Positions 46,393 to 58,641 of a stretch of DNA of 64,000 bases are shown here, one piece after another. Below the pieces are notes generated by a model. It was not told the origin of the DNA, did not search any database, and worked only from the letters and a program-made list of their open reading frames with translations. Position 1 is the first letter of the stretch. Each line of letters begins with the position of its first letter. This DNA comes from Epiperipatus broadwayi (taxonomy: Eukaryota; Onychophora; Udeonychophora; Euonychophora; Peripatidae): positions 2,181,844 through 2,245,843 of the forward strand of contig JAQFVV010006293.1 in assembly GCA_028023455.1 (NCBI GenBank), given 5' to 3'. The translations under genes were made by a program, and so were the position numbers.

Positions 46393-47073
46393 TATTATAA
46401 AAATGTTATGGCAAACCAACTTATGAAGTTAATAAATATTCAACTAGCAATGTTTTATATTAGTAAGTTGTATAGATCATGATTTTTGCAGCATGAAATA
46501 TCTTGCTTTTTTATATATTTATTTATCATATGGTCATATACTTCTGATCAAGTGACATTCAAGCACTAAAGTGATAGATTAAAGGCAGCTGTTAATTTCT
46601 TTTGTCAGTTAGATCTCTTTTATTTCATTTTTCTCAGTCGGGAATTTAATCCAGGAATCAGTCATTTGTACCACGAGATAAACTACTCACTATTAGTGAT
46701 CATACTACCAACATTGTCTTCCAATTCTGAAATTGAGCATTGATAGTAGTTTCAATTTCTATTTGGATGAATGACAGACTTGAACCTCAAGCAATGTTGG
46801 CATGCCTTTTTTTTTTTTTTTTTTACTGTGAGGAGCTTGGTCTAAGGATGAATTAAGAGTTTCTGGATCAATGCTCATCTGAAAAAAGTTTTTAAAAAAT
46901 CGTTTTGGTTTAATGAATTGAATGAACTCTCATGTTTAGTCCATCACTGTGATCCTCAAACATTACATGACTTACTATACAGTTTACTATATTCTTCAAA
47001 TCATATGATAATTATTTTTTTCCTAAGGAAAAATTATAATATTAATATTAAATTATTAATGATCTTTCAAAGA
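46393..47073. other. AT-rich DNA, weak tRNA-like words
   Basis: Nothing firm. Minus-strand words GGTTCAAGTCTG near 46780 and GGATTAAATTCCC near 46640 resemble pol III B boxes but have no convincing A box partner. A run of about 22 T lies at 46807-46825. Confidence 0.35.
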
Positions 47074-47115
47074 ATTGTGTTGTTTTTGTTGTTGTTGTTG
47101 TTGTTGTTGTTGTTA
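47074..47115 (+). repeat. GTT trinucleotide microsatellite
   Basis: About a dozen GTT/TTG repeats; they account for the poly-leucine end of the frame at 46918-47118, which is not a gene. Confidence 0.9.
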
Positions 47116-48932
47116 TGACTTCAATATCAGGTTTTGTTTCAAGCCTCATATAGAAAACTTATATAGTCACATTTTCAATTCAAAATTTTATATATTTTTT
47201 CTGTGCCCATTCTTCTCTGATAAGTGATATGTTAAAATTAACATACATTATATAGTTTATGTAACGTAGAAAGAATGCAAGTTATGTCCAATGTAATAAT
47301 TTGAAATTATGTTGCTTATAGTTTTTTTTTTTAGTTTCTAAAATAACTTTAGAAGTTGATCAATCTATCTGAGATTTGAAAACAAGATCTGATTAGTCCT
47401 GAAATCATATGTGCAAATATATATATATATATAAAGTCAATAATATTTAGAAATTTTATTTATTTGCCTTTTTACTATAAAGAATTAAAACTTTTTTTAA
47501 TATATTAAGTAATTTAGTAGTGTGAAGTAACAGATTTAAAAGCCAGTTGATTTCTGACTGCTAAATCGTATCATCAATCATATTTGGTCAGATGATGTAC
47601 AGTATATATCTATTTGAAGATAAATAGAATAATTTAGTAATTCTTAATAACATGCTTAGTATTGCTAATAGGTTGTCATTCCTTACCAACCTCTATAATA
47701 TAATATTGGTTGGTGTTTTCATTTTAGAACTTCATTTTAAACTTTAATGAGCTGTAATACTGGAAAGTCACTTGACCTCCCATGTAATTGATTATTTTAT
47801 TAATAAATAGATAAATTAGTTTGTTTGTTTTTGTTCACTCAAATTTTGAGTATTTTTCAAATGACATAAAAGGAAACTAGAAGTAAACATTTATAATTGT
47901 ATCTTAGTCAAATGTATTTTTGTGATATATATTTTTAAACAAATTATGTTTTATGTTTTTTCGCTCAATATAAAGCTAAATGTTTGTTTCTGTTTTGCGT
48001 TCTTTTTAAATGTGTATATATATATTTAATGAATGATATCTGTAAAATGGTTTTCTGTAAATAAATAAAAAGTCCAAGCTGAGAATCTGCATTTTAGATT
48101 ACTTCAATGATTTACTGTTTATTGTATTTTATTACGGTGTATAAATTTTATAAAACTTATTGAAATCCAGCAATTTCTATTTATAGAATGTTTTTTTAAA
48201 TCTTTTATTTTTAATGTTACTAAATACTAATTTTGAGTATTATCACAATGTTAGAAAAACATCAATAAAAAAACGATTCAAATTTATCATACATTCCATT
48301 TTAATTTTAGCTCGACATGGTTCACTTTGCAGACTTTGAGATTTTAAATTTCGTCACTTTTTTCAATTTTTTTCTTCAATCCCTCATTAATAAAAACTTG
48401 TTTACTTCTTTTGAAGAAATCATTTCTTGAAAAACTGTAGAAGTCAGTTTCATTTGAAAAAAAAAAAATCTACCGCCCATACAGTTAAATGAGAAATTAA
48501 TCTAAATATATTTTGCTCTTTTACCATTGATGATTTAAAATGCATTTAATACTTTTTACATTATTTATTTAGTAATACCTAATATAACTAACTATTGCTT
48601 TAATTATATTCTGTATGTGTGGGTGTTTTCCACATACAAGCAGTTCGACATTTTATTGTATAATAAATATATCAGTGAGTATAATATATATTAGATATTT
48701 GTTGGATTGGGGGGGGGGGGGTTCTACATATACTTACACTGTGTTTGCTGCATGCACCAGTAAATCTCACATTCTTTTTGAAAACAATATTTCATTATCC
48801 TATAATAAGTCAAAATTATTACTAGTCGACTTCAGTAATTATAATAAACCAGATTATTAATTGAACGTTGATTATTTTTAAATAAAAAGTAAATTGACTT
48901 TGTGATAAATTCAGAAACAAAAGCAAAATTGA
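47116..48932. other. AT-rich DNA, nothing recognised
   Basis: No gene is recognised. A run of 13 G at 48709-48721 and AT dinucleotide runs near 47420 are the only notable items. Confidence 0.5.
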
Positions 48933-48945
48933 AAGCGGCACAATG

Positions 48946-49052
48946 GGTTTTTTTTTCATGTGTCGTAGCATCGGCCGGGAAGCGAACCCGCTAACCCGGG
49001 ACAACTGCTTGTAAAGCAGCTATGCTGACCACTAGACCACCAACGCTTGATT
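48946..49052 (-). mobile_element. Young tRNA-derived SINE
   Basis: This 107-base minus-strand insertion has perfect 13-base target-site duplications, AAGCGGCACAATG, at 48933-48945 and 49053-49065. Its head is very tRNA-like: GGTGGTCTAGTGGTCAGCA with A box, an anticodon stem-loop CTGCTTTACAAGCAG (loop TTTACAA, anticodon TAC, valine-like) and B box GGGTTCGCTTCCC. A short tail GATGCTACGACACATG and an A-run follow. The intact TSD and pol III boxes make this the youngest SINE here. Confidence 0.92.
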
Positions 49053-49065
49053 AAGCGGCACAATG

Positions 49066-50794
49066 TTAAAATGATTCTAAATGCAGATTTGTAATGTTAC
49101 AGATAAAATAAAAAACATGTTTAGTGCTGTAATAAAAAAAAATGTTTCAAAGTTTTAAAATGCGACAACAAAATATTGCTTTATTATAAAAGGCAAATTC
49201 ATCAATGCAGTATTAATATTATTTTTTAATAAAAATGTTTTTATTGGGGAAAAAAAATTTCTCCATATTTAGGAATTTGTAATTGTACAATAACAACAAA
49301 AATATTGGTTTTTATAGTTGATAAGTCCTCTTATCCAACTAATTATCAAATTCTTTACTCTTTTTTTTAGTTGTCATTTTATTATTAATACAATTATTCT
49401 TAATTGAGAATAAAAGTATAAAACAACTTTTTTTTGTTTGATTGATGAACAAAAGAAAATTATTTATTTTATAAATACTTGTTGTTTTTTTCTTGATCAG
49501 GAAACCAATGCAAAAATTTGTACATCACAATCTATTAACTATGTTTTTGTTTGTTTTAAAAAAATGTTTCAACAAGTTTTAAATGTTGTTGAATAAGTTT
49601 TATTATTAGTTTAAATCTTCATTACTTTTGTTAAATTAAGCTTTTCTTGCCACTGTGAATAATAAAATTAAAATATTTAAAATAAATAAGTGTAACTGCA
49701 GTTTTAATGCAGAAAAATAATTTTCATTAGAAATACTTGTTTACCATCTTTGTTGTTTGGAATCTTAAGTAATATACACAATTGTAATATATATTGTAGT
49801 GAAAAGCAAGAATTAATATGACTGGTATTATTTGAGCTGAGTATAATATTGATTAATTTTTGCTTCTAGTCAGAATAATATATGTAACCGAACACATTGT
49901 CTAATATATATGAATATGTTTATACATATATTTATTGCATAGCTAGATTATTTAGAAAAATGAACACTTCTATAGGGCAAAACTCTTTGCTTTTAAAAGC
50001 AATTCTGTTTACACTTTTATTAAAATTATTAAACATGCATAAGCTTAGAACACAGATAAAATAAATAATTTAAAATTATAAAGAAAATAAAAAGAAAAGT
50101 AAAATTTAATGAAACAAAGATTTAATAAATATTAATCAGTAACTAACTGAATGCTTTAAATATTTAAGACAATTAACTTTACATAAATCCTTATTTTATT
50201 AAAAACATAATATCTTCAGAATTTTAATTAACACTATGAAAGTTTCTTCACTCAACACTCTTTATTACCTATATATATACATTTAGAGTAATTTTAAGAT
50301 AAATTTATTATGGTTTCTTCAGCACTTCAGTGTATAGTTATTCATTTATAGCTTTAGCTGGTGTTATATTTACATGTCATTTACACATAATGTTGTTGAA
50401 GATGGTTTATGATCTTCAGAAGTAGATTTTCTGCAATTAATTCAAAATGGATTGTCTAGCCAGACATTTTTGACAATTTTGGCAAATAAGCATTAAATTA
50501 AGTATGTTATTTAATTTTATAGATATTTTGAATCTGTGAAAAATTTCTTTTAGGACTAATAGTGTTTCATTGGCAAGTAATAGCTCTTTATTTAGAGAAC
50601 TCACAACTCATATATTAATTACCTTTTATAGCTTATATAGATTTTGAACTGCTTGTTTATTCTTTGTTTTACAAGAAATATTTTTAGACTTCTTAAAATA
50701 ATGTCTTTGCTTTTTACAAGGATTTGTTTCTATGTATAGTAAATCATTTAATCTCTTAATTAGTTTTTATGCAAAAAAATTTTGAAAAAAAAAT
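49066..50794. other. AT-rich DNA, nothing recognised
   Basis: No coding, RNA or repeat signal is recognised in this low-complexity stretch. Confidence 0.5.
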
Positions 50795-50897
50795 GTAGCC
50801 GAGAGATCAGCGCAGCCGCCTTGCAAGCAAGCACTTGCTTGCAGATGGTTGTCGTGAGTTTGCTTTCTGGCAGATGCTATGACATATGGAAAAAAAT
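50795..50897 (+). mobile_element. tRNA-derived SINE, diverged
   Basis: The tRNA-like head (TAGCCGAGAGATCAGCGCAG, then CGCCTTGCAAGCA) and tail GATGCTATGACATATGG plus A-run match the SINE at 48946-49052. A local palindrome, GCAAGCAAGCACTTGCTTGC, at 50823-50842 is a small duplication specific to this copy. A possible short TSD of AAAAAAATG type is too A-rich to trust. Confidence 0.75.
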
Positions 50898-51115
50898 GGT
50901 TTTTTTATATATATATATAACTTTACTTTTAATAATTTCAATTAAATTATCATGAAAAGAAAGATAAAATTATAAAAACAAATAAATTTATTATTTATTT
51001 AATTAAAATTCATAATATGGGGATTATTTAATAATAATATAATATTCAAGAAAAGTTTAATGATAACATAACTCATTTATGTACATACATTATAATATAT
51101 GAGATCTAAATGCTT

Positions 51116-51441
51116 ATGGAAATAATACAATTTTTTTTCTTACTCCTTTCCATATGCATTGATTTCTTTATTTACATATCATACCATTTCCAACCTTTTT
51201 ATACACTTATCAATACTATTTTTTACAACAAAACTTTACTCTTACAATTTCGATTGTCCTGCAGTATGTATGTTTTTGATTATGTATATAAATATGTGTA
51301 TAAAATGTAATAATTGTATGATTGTATATTTGGATATTGTAGCTTTGGTGATGACTGCATGACAGTTGAAACTGTAAGAGTAAAGTTTTGATGTAAAAAA
51401 TAGAATTGATAAATGAGTAAAAAGGTTGGAAATGGTATGAT
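51116..51441. mobile_element. Fold-back insertion with 12-base TSD
   Basis: Arms of about 90 bases, 51176-51265 and 51354-51442, are imperfect reverse complements. ATACCATTTCCAACCTTTTT and AAAAAGGTTGGAAATGGTAT mark the outer part, and AACTTTACTCTTACA and TGTAAGAGTAAAGTT the middle. The same 12 bases, ATCTAAATGCTT, occur just outside at 51104-51115 and 51442-51453. Arms and TSD together suggest a single insertion, perhaps an inverted retroposon. The left end has about 60 bases beyond the arm. No ORF is meaningful. Confidence 0.7.
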
Positions 51442-51453
51442 ATCTAAATGCTT

Positions 51454-53256
51454 CAATATATATTTAAATAATTTATAACAAGGTTTGCTTTCTTTTTTTT
51501 AAATTATTATTTTTATTTCCAATAAAAGTAATGAAAACAGTTGACATTATTTATAGTTCAGATGTAAAAAAAAAAAATCTGTATTAGTAATAAAATACTA
51601 TTAACCTATGTATTATATATGCTCTCTGCCCAAAGATAGTTTAAAATACTAGTTCTTTTGTTATTTTTGTCACAAAAATGAGCAAAAAGTTCATATGCAT
51701 TATTTAAAAACTTTATGTAAGTTAAAAAGAAAATAATTTTGATATTTTTTTTAAATAAATATGTATGCATTTTCAACAATTAACAAAACACTGAAAAATT
51801 GTTAAATGACTTTTTATCATAAAGATAATTATATATCTTTTTGTAAATCATATTTTCATTATTGGAATATATCTTATATTTCTAATATGAGTCTAAATGG
51901 ATAACCTTCCAATCAAGCAATGCTAATTACTTTTTGTATTGGATTATTATTGTTTCTAATTTTTTTAATCCACTTATTCACACACTGTATGCCCGATATA
52001 TAATTAATATAGTCAATGAATTTATGTTTAGATGTGTTAAGATATGTTTCTTATTTTAATTCTTTTGCACATCTTAATACTTGCTTTAAACCAACCCAGA
52101 ATACGATTTCCTAGTTAATCCTCTTGATTATTTTAGCAATCATGTTTGCATTTATTAATCTTTGTTTTCCAAACTCTTATTTTATTTTATTTTTAGTATT
52201 CATGTAGATGTGGTTGCTAGAAAGATTTAGGGGAGGGGGTGGGATGAATTCTATGCTCTTAACAAACTTGGGAGATCATTCAGAATGATTGATTCTTGAA
52301 TAGCTCTGCAATTCATGACTGCATATTATGTATTTTAAAAAGTTAGGGAATAATGTGTTTTCATTCCTTTATTATTCAGTCGTTGTTGGTTTTTTTTTAG
52401 AAAAAAATGTAAATCATGCAATTCAAAGTATCAAATCAAGAAAGTCAAAAAAATAAAAATTTGATGGTTACATTCACTTTCCATGGCTATGACTTGGGCT
52501 TCAAATTTGATCTGGATGATTTTTTTCCAATCAAAAACAGATTCAGGATTTTTTTTTTCAGATAGACTGCCATGAACTAACAAGTTTTCTATCAAGTAAA
52601 TATCTATTCTTAGCATGTACAAATGTATTTATTATATTGTATTTATTTATTTTATTAATGTTTAAATTAAAGAAGTAAAAAATGTTACCTGAATAATTTT
52701 ATTTTTGCCTAAAATTGGATTATATAAAGTTCTAGATTATCATATTCAGAATTATTGATATTTTTCTTGAAAGTAATTTGCACATATATAAAGTTTTTTC
52801 TTTATTAATTTAGATATGTTATAATTATTATTTGTCAAAATATATTGTTCTTATGAAATAGTTTTTATTACAAAACAAGGGGGGTGCTTTTAAAACTTAT
52901 AATTTGTTGTGTACTTGTGTATTATTCTGACTACCTACCAAGTTTGGCAGCCTTTTTTTTTAACTATACAATTTCAGGGGAATAAAGTAAATATTTAAAA
53001 CAAAATGGTTGACAAGAAATGGTTGTATTTAATATTTACAGTTTTGGTTGTTACTTTTAAAAAAGAAAATTTTCTGCAAAATTAATTATAATATTTCCAC
53101 TTTATTATTTTTTTGTTGTTGTTGTATGTCAACTTATTAATGTATAAATAATAAAAATATAAAAAATGTAAAGTGTCATATCATACTCATTAATGCAGAT
53201 TTCAATTTATTAATATAAAAATTTAAAATATATATATAAGAAGCATAAAAGTATCA
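51454..53256. other. AT-rich DNA, nothing recognised
   Basis: No gene is recognised. A 63-codon minus-strand frame at 52431-52622 has no family resemblance. A GGGGAGGGGGTGGG purine patch lies at 52230-52243. Confidence 0.45.
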
Positions 53257-53379
53257 CTAACAGACTTTTTGTGAGATCAGAATCCCATACCTTTGGAAAT
53301 ATTCGACTGCATGCTGTTGTGTTAAAAGAAGATGCCAAACTTTTATCATTTTGCCAAAATGGTAGTGATAAAAATATAA
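53257..53379 (-). pseudogene. Possible ISXO2/Merlin-type transposase N-terminal fragment
   Basis: A minus-strand stop-free stretch reads FGKMIKVWHLLLTQQHAVEY, then FQRYGILISQKVC, then stop. The pattern of a short helix, a Q/E-A-V-x-Y/F-x-Q block, R-x-G-I-L and a Cys about ten residues later resembles the start of ISXO2-like (Merlin/IS1595) transposases, where that Cys opens a zinc ribbon. Nothing recognisable follows, so at most ~35 residues survive. It rests on a short motif, and chance is not excluded. The longer frame at 53210-53419 on the same strand is in a different phase. Confidence 0.35.
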
Positions 53380-54539
53380 AGATGCTGAATGTAAAAAAAC
53401 TATGACAATGTTTTATCATTAGACATTAAAACATAAATACATAAAAAAAAAAATTGAAATAAATCTGAACGGAATTTATAATCGATTTATTAATTGTTTT
53501 AAATGTAACAACTAACACTTAACATAAGCAAATACTTACAGGGCCCGCCCGTTAATCAATGAGAATTTTTTTAAATTTACCATTAAGATTTAGATCATTA
53601 TATTCTATTTAAAGTGTTAACCATGTGGATTTTTTTTTTTTAGAAGATACATATAGTCTAATATAACAAACATCTTGAAATATATCCACTCTTTAATTAG
53701 AATTAAAAAATAATTTAACATAAGTAGAAAAAATGTCTTTTATAAATATATATTTGTAGATCTTTACTTTTCTTTTTTATTTTTGCCAAACATGAATTGT
53801 TTTTTTAATAATATTCCGATAGAAAATATTCTTTTAACATTAATTTTTTTGTTCCTTGACTTCAAATTTGTGAAATAATATGTGTATGAATACCAACATA
53901 TTTAAAAATAAAGTCAATTGAAAACAACCAAAGCTTAGCTACATCATGAATCTTCAATCTGATCTAAAATCTTAATAGAGACCAAGATAACAGATATGTG
54001 GCTTTAACAGACTAAGATACATATATGCCTAGAAGTTTAAATAAACTCCATTAAACAGGCAAATATAACTTCTTTTGAAGGTCACTAATAGATAATCATT
54101 TTTAAAACTTTCCAATCCCATAGTTATTAATTAACCTAATTTTTCACAAAGCTAAAGATTTTAAATAGATATATGACAGATTATATATAGCTTTATTCTT
54201 AATAATCAGTAAAGCAAGTCATATGTAGCGTGACATTGCTTTTATGAGTTTTATTCTTATATGCTTGTCCAGTATTGTGCCATTTTTATCTTTTAATTTT
54301 ATTTACAGTATACAAGTTAGAATAATAATAAAAAAGAACTGTTCTAAAGAGATTGAACTATTAACATACAATAAATTCAGTCACTATTTAGTCTGATTAT
54401 AGCTAATCACTTTTCACTTTTAGGTTAAATAGAAGGTGCTTTTCACTACTGATTCATGAATTCCATGATGTCTTATTCACAGTCCACCTTATATCTGCTA
54501 CTCCTGGTTAAAAAATGAATGTTCATTTTACTTTTTAAA
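53380..54539. other. AT-rich DNA, nothing recognised
   Basis: No gene or repeat is recognised. A small GC patch GGGCCCGCCCG lies near 53541. Confidence 0.5.
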
Positions 54540-56173
54540 CAAATGGCCTCTGATATATTAATTTTTATTATTCATTCATAAGACTAGAGATTATCCAATA
54601 ATGAATAATATTTCTGTAGTGTAAGTTTCCCTACATCACTCTCACACAAAGTAGGAACTGGTTTCTATCTGCTCTTAACACCTTATGGAGGGATATAATC
54701 ATAAACATATGACCAAAGATGTTTGAAAAAGACTTATGATCCTCAAGATGCACATTTCATGCTGAACCAGCACTTATCAGTTTGCCCAGACCACATTCTC
54801 TTAAACATATCGTTATTATTGTTCAGCAGATTATTACAGTTTGATTGATAAGTATCAAATGTGCTGCTCTCACAACTTTGACACAAATCACATGAAAGAT
54901 ATTAATAATTTTTATTAATCATTCATAAGACTAGAGATTATTCAATAATGAATAATATTTCTGTAGTGTAAGTTTCACTATATCATTCTTATGCAAGATA
55001 GGGACTGGTTTCTTAAAAGTGGATAGAAACCAATCCCTACCTTGCGTGAGAGTGTGAAACTTACACTATAGAAATATTATTCAATTTTGGATAATCTCTA
55101 GTCTTATGACTGACTAATACAAATATTAATATCTTTCATTAAATGATTTGTGTCAAAGTTGTGAGGGTAGCATATTTCACACTTAACAATTAAACTGTAA
55201 TAATTTGCTATCTATATACATATATATATTGAACAATATTAAAAATATGTGTAAGAGAATGTGGTCTGGGCCAACGGATGAGTGCTTTGAGATCATATGT
55301 CTTTTTCACATGGCTTTAGTCACATGTTTATGATTACATTGCACCACAAGGTGTTAAAAGTGTATAGAAACCAGTCCCTACCTTGCGTGAGAGTGGTATA
55401 GGAAACTTACACTACAGAAATATTATTCAATTTTGGATAATCTCTAGCCTTATGAATGACTAATAAAAATATTAATATTTTTATTATGTGATTTGTGTCA
55501 AAGTTGTGAGCACAGCAAATTTGATATTTATCAATCAAACTTAATATTTATTAAGGCTATAACCTTAAGACTATGCACCTGAAAAAATAACAGTAGAGAC
55601 CTCTACAAATCTTTAACACAAGATTTATTTAAAAGACAAGAGTGGCCACTCTTATCTTAACCTAATCTTAATTTGTGAACTTAATTAGTGAGGTATTTAA
55701 TAGCCTTACACTCTCAAATCAAAATGCTTTAGATTCTCCTATTTATTTAGAAAGTAAGTTAAGATCAGAATGGCCACTCTTGTCTTTTAAATAAATCTTG
55801 TGTTAAAGATTTGCAGAGGTCTCTACTGTCATTTTTTCTGGCACATAGTCTTAAGGTTATAGCCTTAATAAATATTACTTTAATTAACGAGTATGCACTT
55901 TATAATATAATTATTACAATCAAACTGTAGTAATTTGCTATATAAATATATATATTGAACAACAATAAAGGTATATGTGTAAGAAAATGTGGTCTGGGCC
56001 AACTCATGAGTGCTAGTTCAGCATGAAAGGTGCATCTTGGATATCATAGGTCTTTTTTACATGTCTTTGGTTATATAATTTTGATTACATCCCTCCACAA
56101 GGTGTTAAAAATGGATAAAAATCAGTTCCTATCTTGTATGGGAGTGGTGTAGTGAAACACTGCAAAAATACTA
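54540..56173. repeat. Inverted array of ~346-base units
   Basis: Forward units begin near 54545 and 54898, and reverse units follow from about 55022 to 56173. The marker ACTAGAGATTAT occurs at 54585 and 54931, and its reverse GATAATCTCTAG at 55089 and 55436, giving a period of about 346 in both directions. Other shared words are GTGTCAAAGTTGTGAG and AATGTGGTCTGGGCCAAC. The fold centre is near 55018, where GGGACTGGTTTCT meets AGAAACCAATCCC. The array could form a hairpin with arms of about 500 bases. There is no ORF. The last reverse unit is split by a 375-base MITE. No outer target duplication was found. Confidence 0.85.
55542..55916. mobile_element. MITE nested in the inverted array
   Basis: This 375-base insertion is flanked by CAATCAAACT at 55532-55541 and 55917-55926, and it interrupts a 346-base unit whose uninterrupted form is seen in the neighbouring copies. 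Arms of about 121 bases (55542-55662 and 55755-55877) are reverse complements with roughly ten differences, starting TAATATTTATTAAGGCTATA. About 39 bases lie beyond the right arm. Long terminal repeats with a 9-10 base duplication recall Mutator-like MITEs, but the asymmetric right end leaves the superfamily open. Confidence 0.8.
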
Positions 56174-58641
56174 GCATGCTTATATACTTGAATCTATATA
56201 TGCACACACACAGTCGGTGTTTTTAATGAGATATAGAAGTTAGAATACAGAATTTAAGAAGCATACAAGTACCTTATAAGAGCACTACTTTATAGTTCTG
56301 CTAATAGTCACACAATCTTTGATTAAACCATTTGGGAGAGTTAATTATAAAAATAATATGATCAAAATGATTTAACATAGTACTTTCATTAACTTCAGAA
56401 AGTATTAGCATAATTTTTAGATTAACACTAGTGAAATTAGCCTGTCTGTAGTATTAACTGAAATTTAATATTATTGTTTAGAGACTTTAGAAAGCCTATT
56501 TATTATTTTAAATTGAATTAAGAAAATGATAAATCAAAAATCTTTTATAAAATAAAGCAAGTGGCATTTAAAATGTTGTCTTTGTTGCAGATCTATTTGT
56601 TTTTAATGTTTTTCTGTTATTTTTAATTATTGCTACACTTTGCTATTATAGCATTTTCAAACTATCCCTTATTGTTAAATGCATACTTGATATAATTAAG
56701 TAACAGATCTTCCAGTTAATTCACATATGAAAATTAGCCTCAATCCTAGAATAGTCTATCACTATACATTGATTCAGTATATTGTTAATGTTCTTCGTGA
56801 AATAACTACATCATTTCATTTTAAATCTATATTTTTGTTAACAAACCATGACCAATCTTTCTTTCTTCAGATGCAATAAGTAAAACTTACATATATAACT
56901 ATAGCAAAATTAAGTCAAAATGATAAATTTGTGAAAGATAAATTACTGAACTCATAAGGGGTAAAAATAAATAAAATACATTACTGGTAAAAATGTGTAG
57001 TAATGTTGAATGAAAATTTCTGATGTAATTGATAATATGAATCTACAATGTCCTTTGATCCCATTCTTCATCAACACTGATTTTATTCTTTCACTACTGG
57101 TTAGATCCAGAAAATCAGGTAATGAATTTGGCTTTTAGGTTGTAGTTAACTGACATAAAATTTAGCAGGTTACTATTGTTACATCAAAATCATCTGTGAG
57201 CTGTGGTATGTTACAACCATATAGTTTCAAACATATTCGATTAAAAAAAGAAAACCGTCTAATCTAAACCTGAGAAAAAATATAATAATTCTAAAAAATA
57301 AAATAAATCACAACATAGATTGAAGCTCCAGAATTAAAATAAGCTATATTTCCGTTCATGTGGAATTATATTCAGGGATGCATTGTTTTTAGCATTTTAA
57401 AAACTATTTCACAATTATTAGTTAGTATAAAAATTATTGTGTTTAGAAGTAGTATACCTATTCCAAATTTGAACAGATTTTCAATCAATTCACAGTTCTA
57501 GTTATTTTAAAATGTTAATGTGATAATATATTTAGTTGTAGATATCCCTAAATTATGTAATGAGTCATAGGAGTTCCCAAAAATACTCTCATGTTAATTA
57601 ATTTAACTCAGATGCTATATGTAATTTCTGCCTTTCCATATACTCCATAATCAGCATTGAAAGAAGTATTAATGAAGCTAGAAATTATAGAACTATGTAG
57701 CTGCTCATTATTATCACTGTAATGATAAGTATCTAAAGCATGTGTGAATATGTTTTGTTTTATAAAGATTAGTAGTCATAATTAATATTTTAAAAAAAAT
57801 GCATAACATCATTCAACATGAAGAGATTTTAGCAATCCTAACTACAAGTAAGTGGTTTGTTAAGATGGATTTGAAATCTACTCATAATCTGTTAGCTGTG
57901 ATTGATAAAAATTAATGATTATTGATGATGCTTGATACATTCATGATAAAATAGTTTACTAAATAAAAAAATTGCCAATTTTTACAGATTAGATTATCTA
58001 TGTAGAAACCTGGATGTTATTTAATAATGCAATATGTAAAATCAAAAATCATGGAATAAGTTAAAATAGTTTATGATAGTCTAAAGTCTATTTGAACCAA
58101 ACTAAATACTAGAAAATATTTCTATATAACAAAAGTTTGTGCTGCACCTAAGAAAAATGCAGCTATCAAAATTATATATGTATTAAAAATGTCAGTGAAA
58201 TCTTAACTATTTTTAAATGTCATTCATGATATCTATAAGTCTTGTGTTGTTGCTTTTCTGTTTTATCCACTGAAAAAAAATCAGTTTTGGATTTGGGGAA
58301 AGCCTTGAAAGTATATTTGAAACCTTCAAGAGCTGCACTCTGCAAATCAATTTTTTACTCATTTTTATTTCAAATACAACTTTAATTTGCTTCACATATA
58401 TTACTGTATAATATAATGTTCGTGAAGAAAAGGTCATTGAGTACCTAAATTAAGTCACATGAAAGCTGTTATTGCTTTATAAGAGAAATTAGAATAGGAA
58501 GCATTGTTTATGAAATCCCATGGTTACTTGTATTCCATTATAACATATATGTGTTGGTGAATAGCTTTTTTTGGAATAGATAATCTTTTAAAACTAATAA
58601 CCGTAAAGAATACTTTGATAAAGCTTTCTTTTTTTTATCTG
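56174..58641. other. AT-rich DNA, nothing recognised
   Basis: No gene, RNA or repeat family is recognised. A CA-rich patch lies near 56200. The 74-codon minus-strand frame at 58213-58437 has no domain pattern. Confidence 0.45.

Noticed and set aside
46620-46830. Two B-box-like words suggesting a dimeric SINE
   Set aside because: No supporting A boxes, TSD or similarity to the SINEs in this window.
46918-47118. 66-codon plus-strand frame ending in poly-Leu
   Set aside because: The end is translated GTT microsatellite and the rest shows no domain.
48946-49052. A functional valine tRNA gene on the minus strand
   Set aside because: It has TSDs, an A-rich tail and related decayed copies, and the acceptor stem cannot be completed, so a SINE is the better call.
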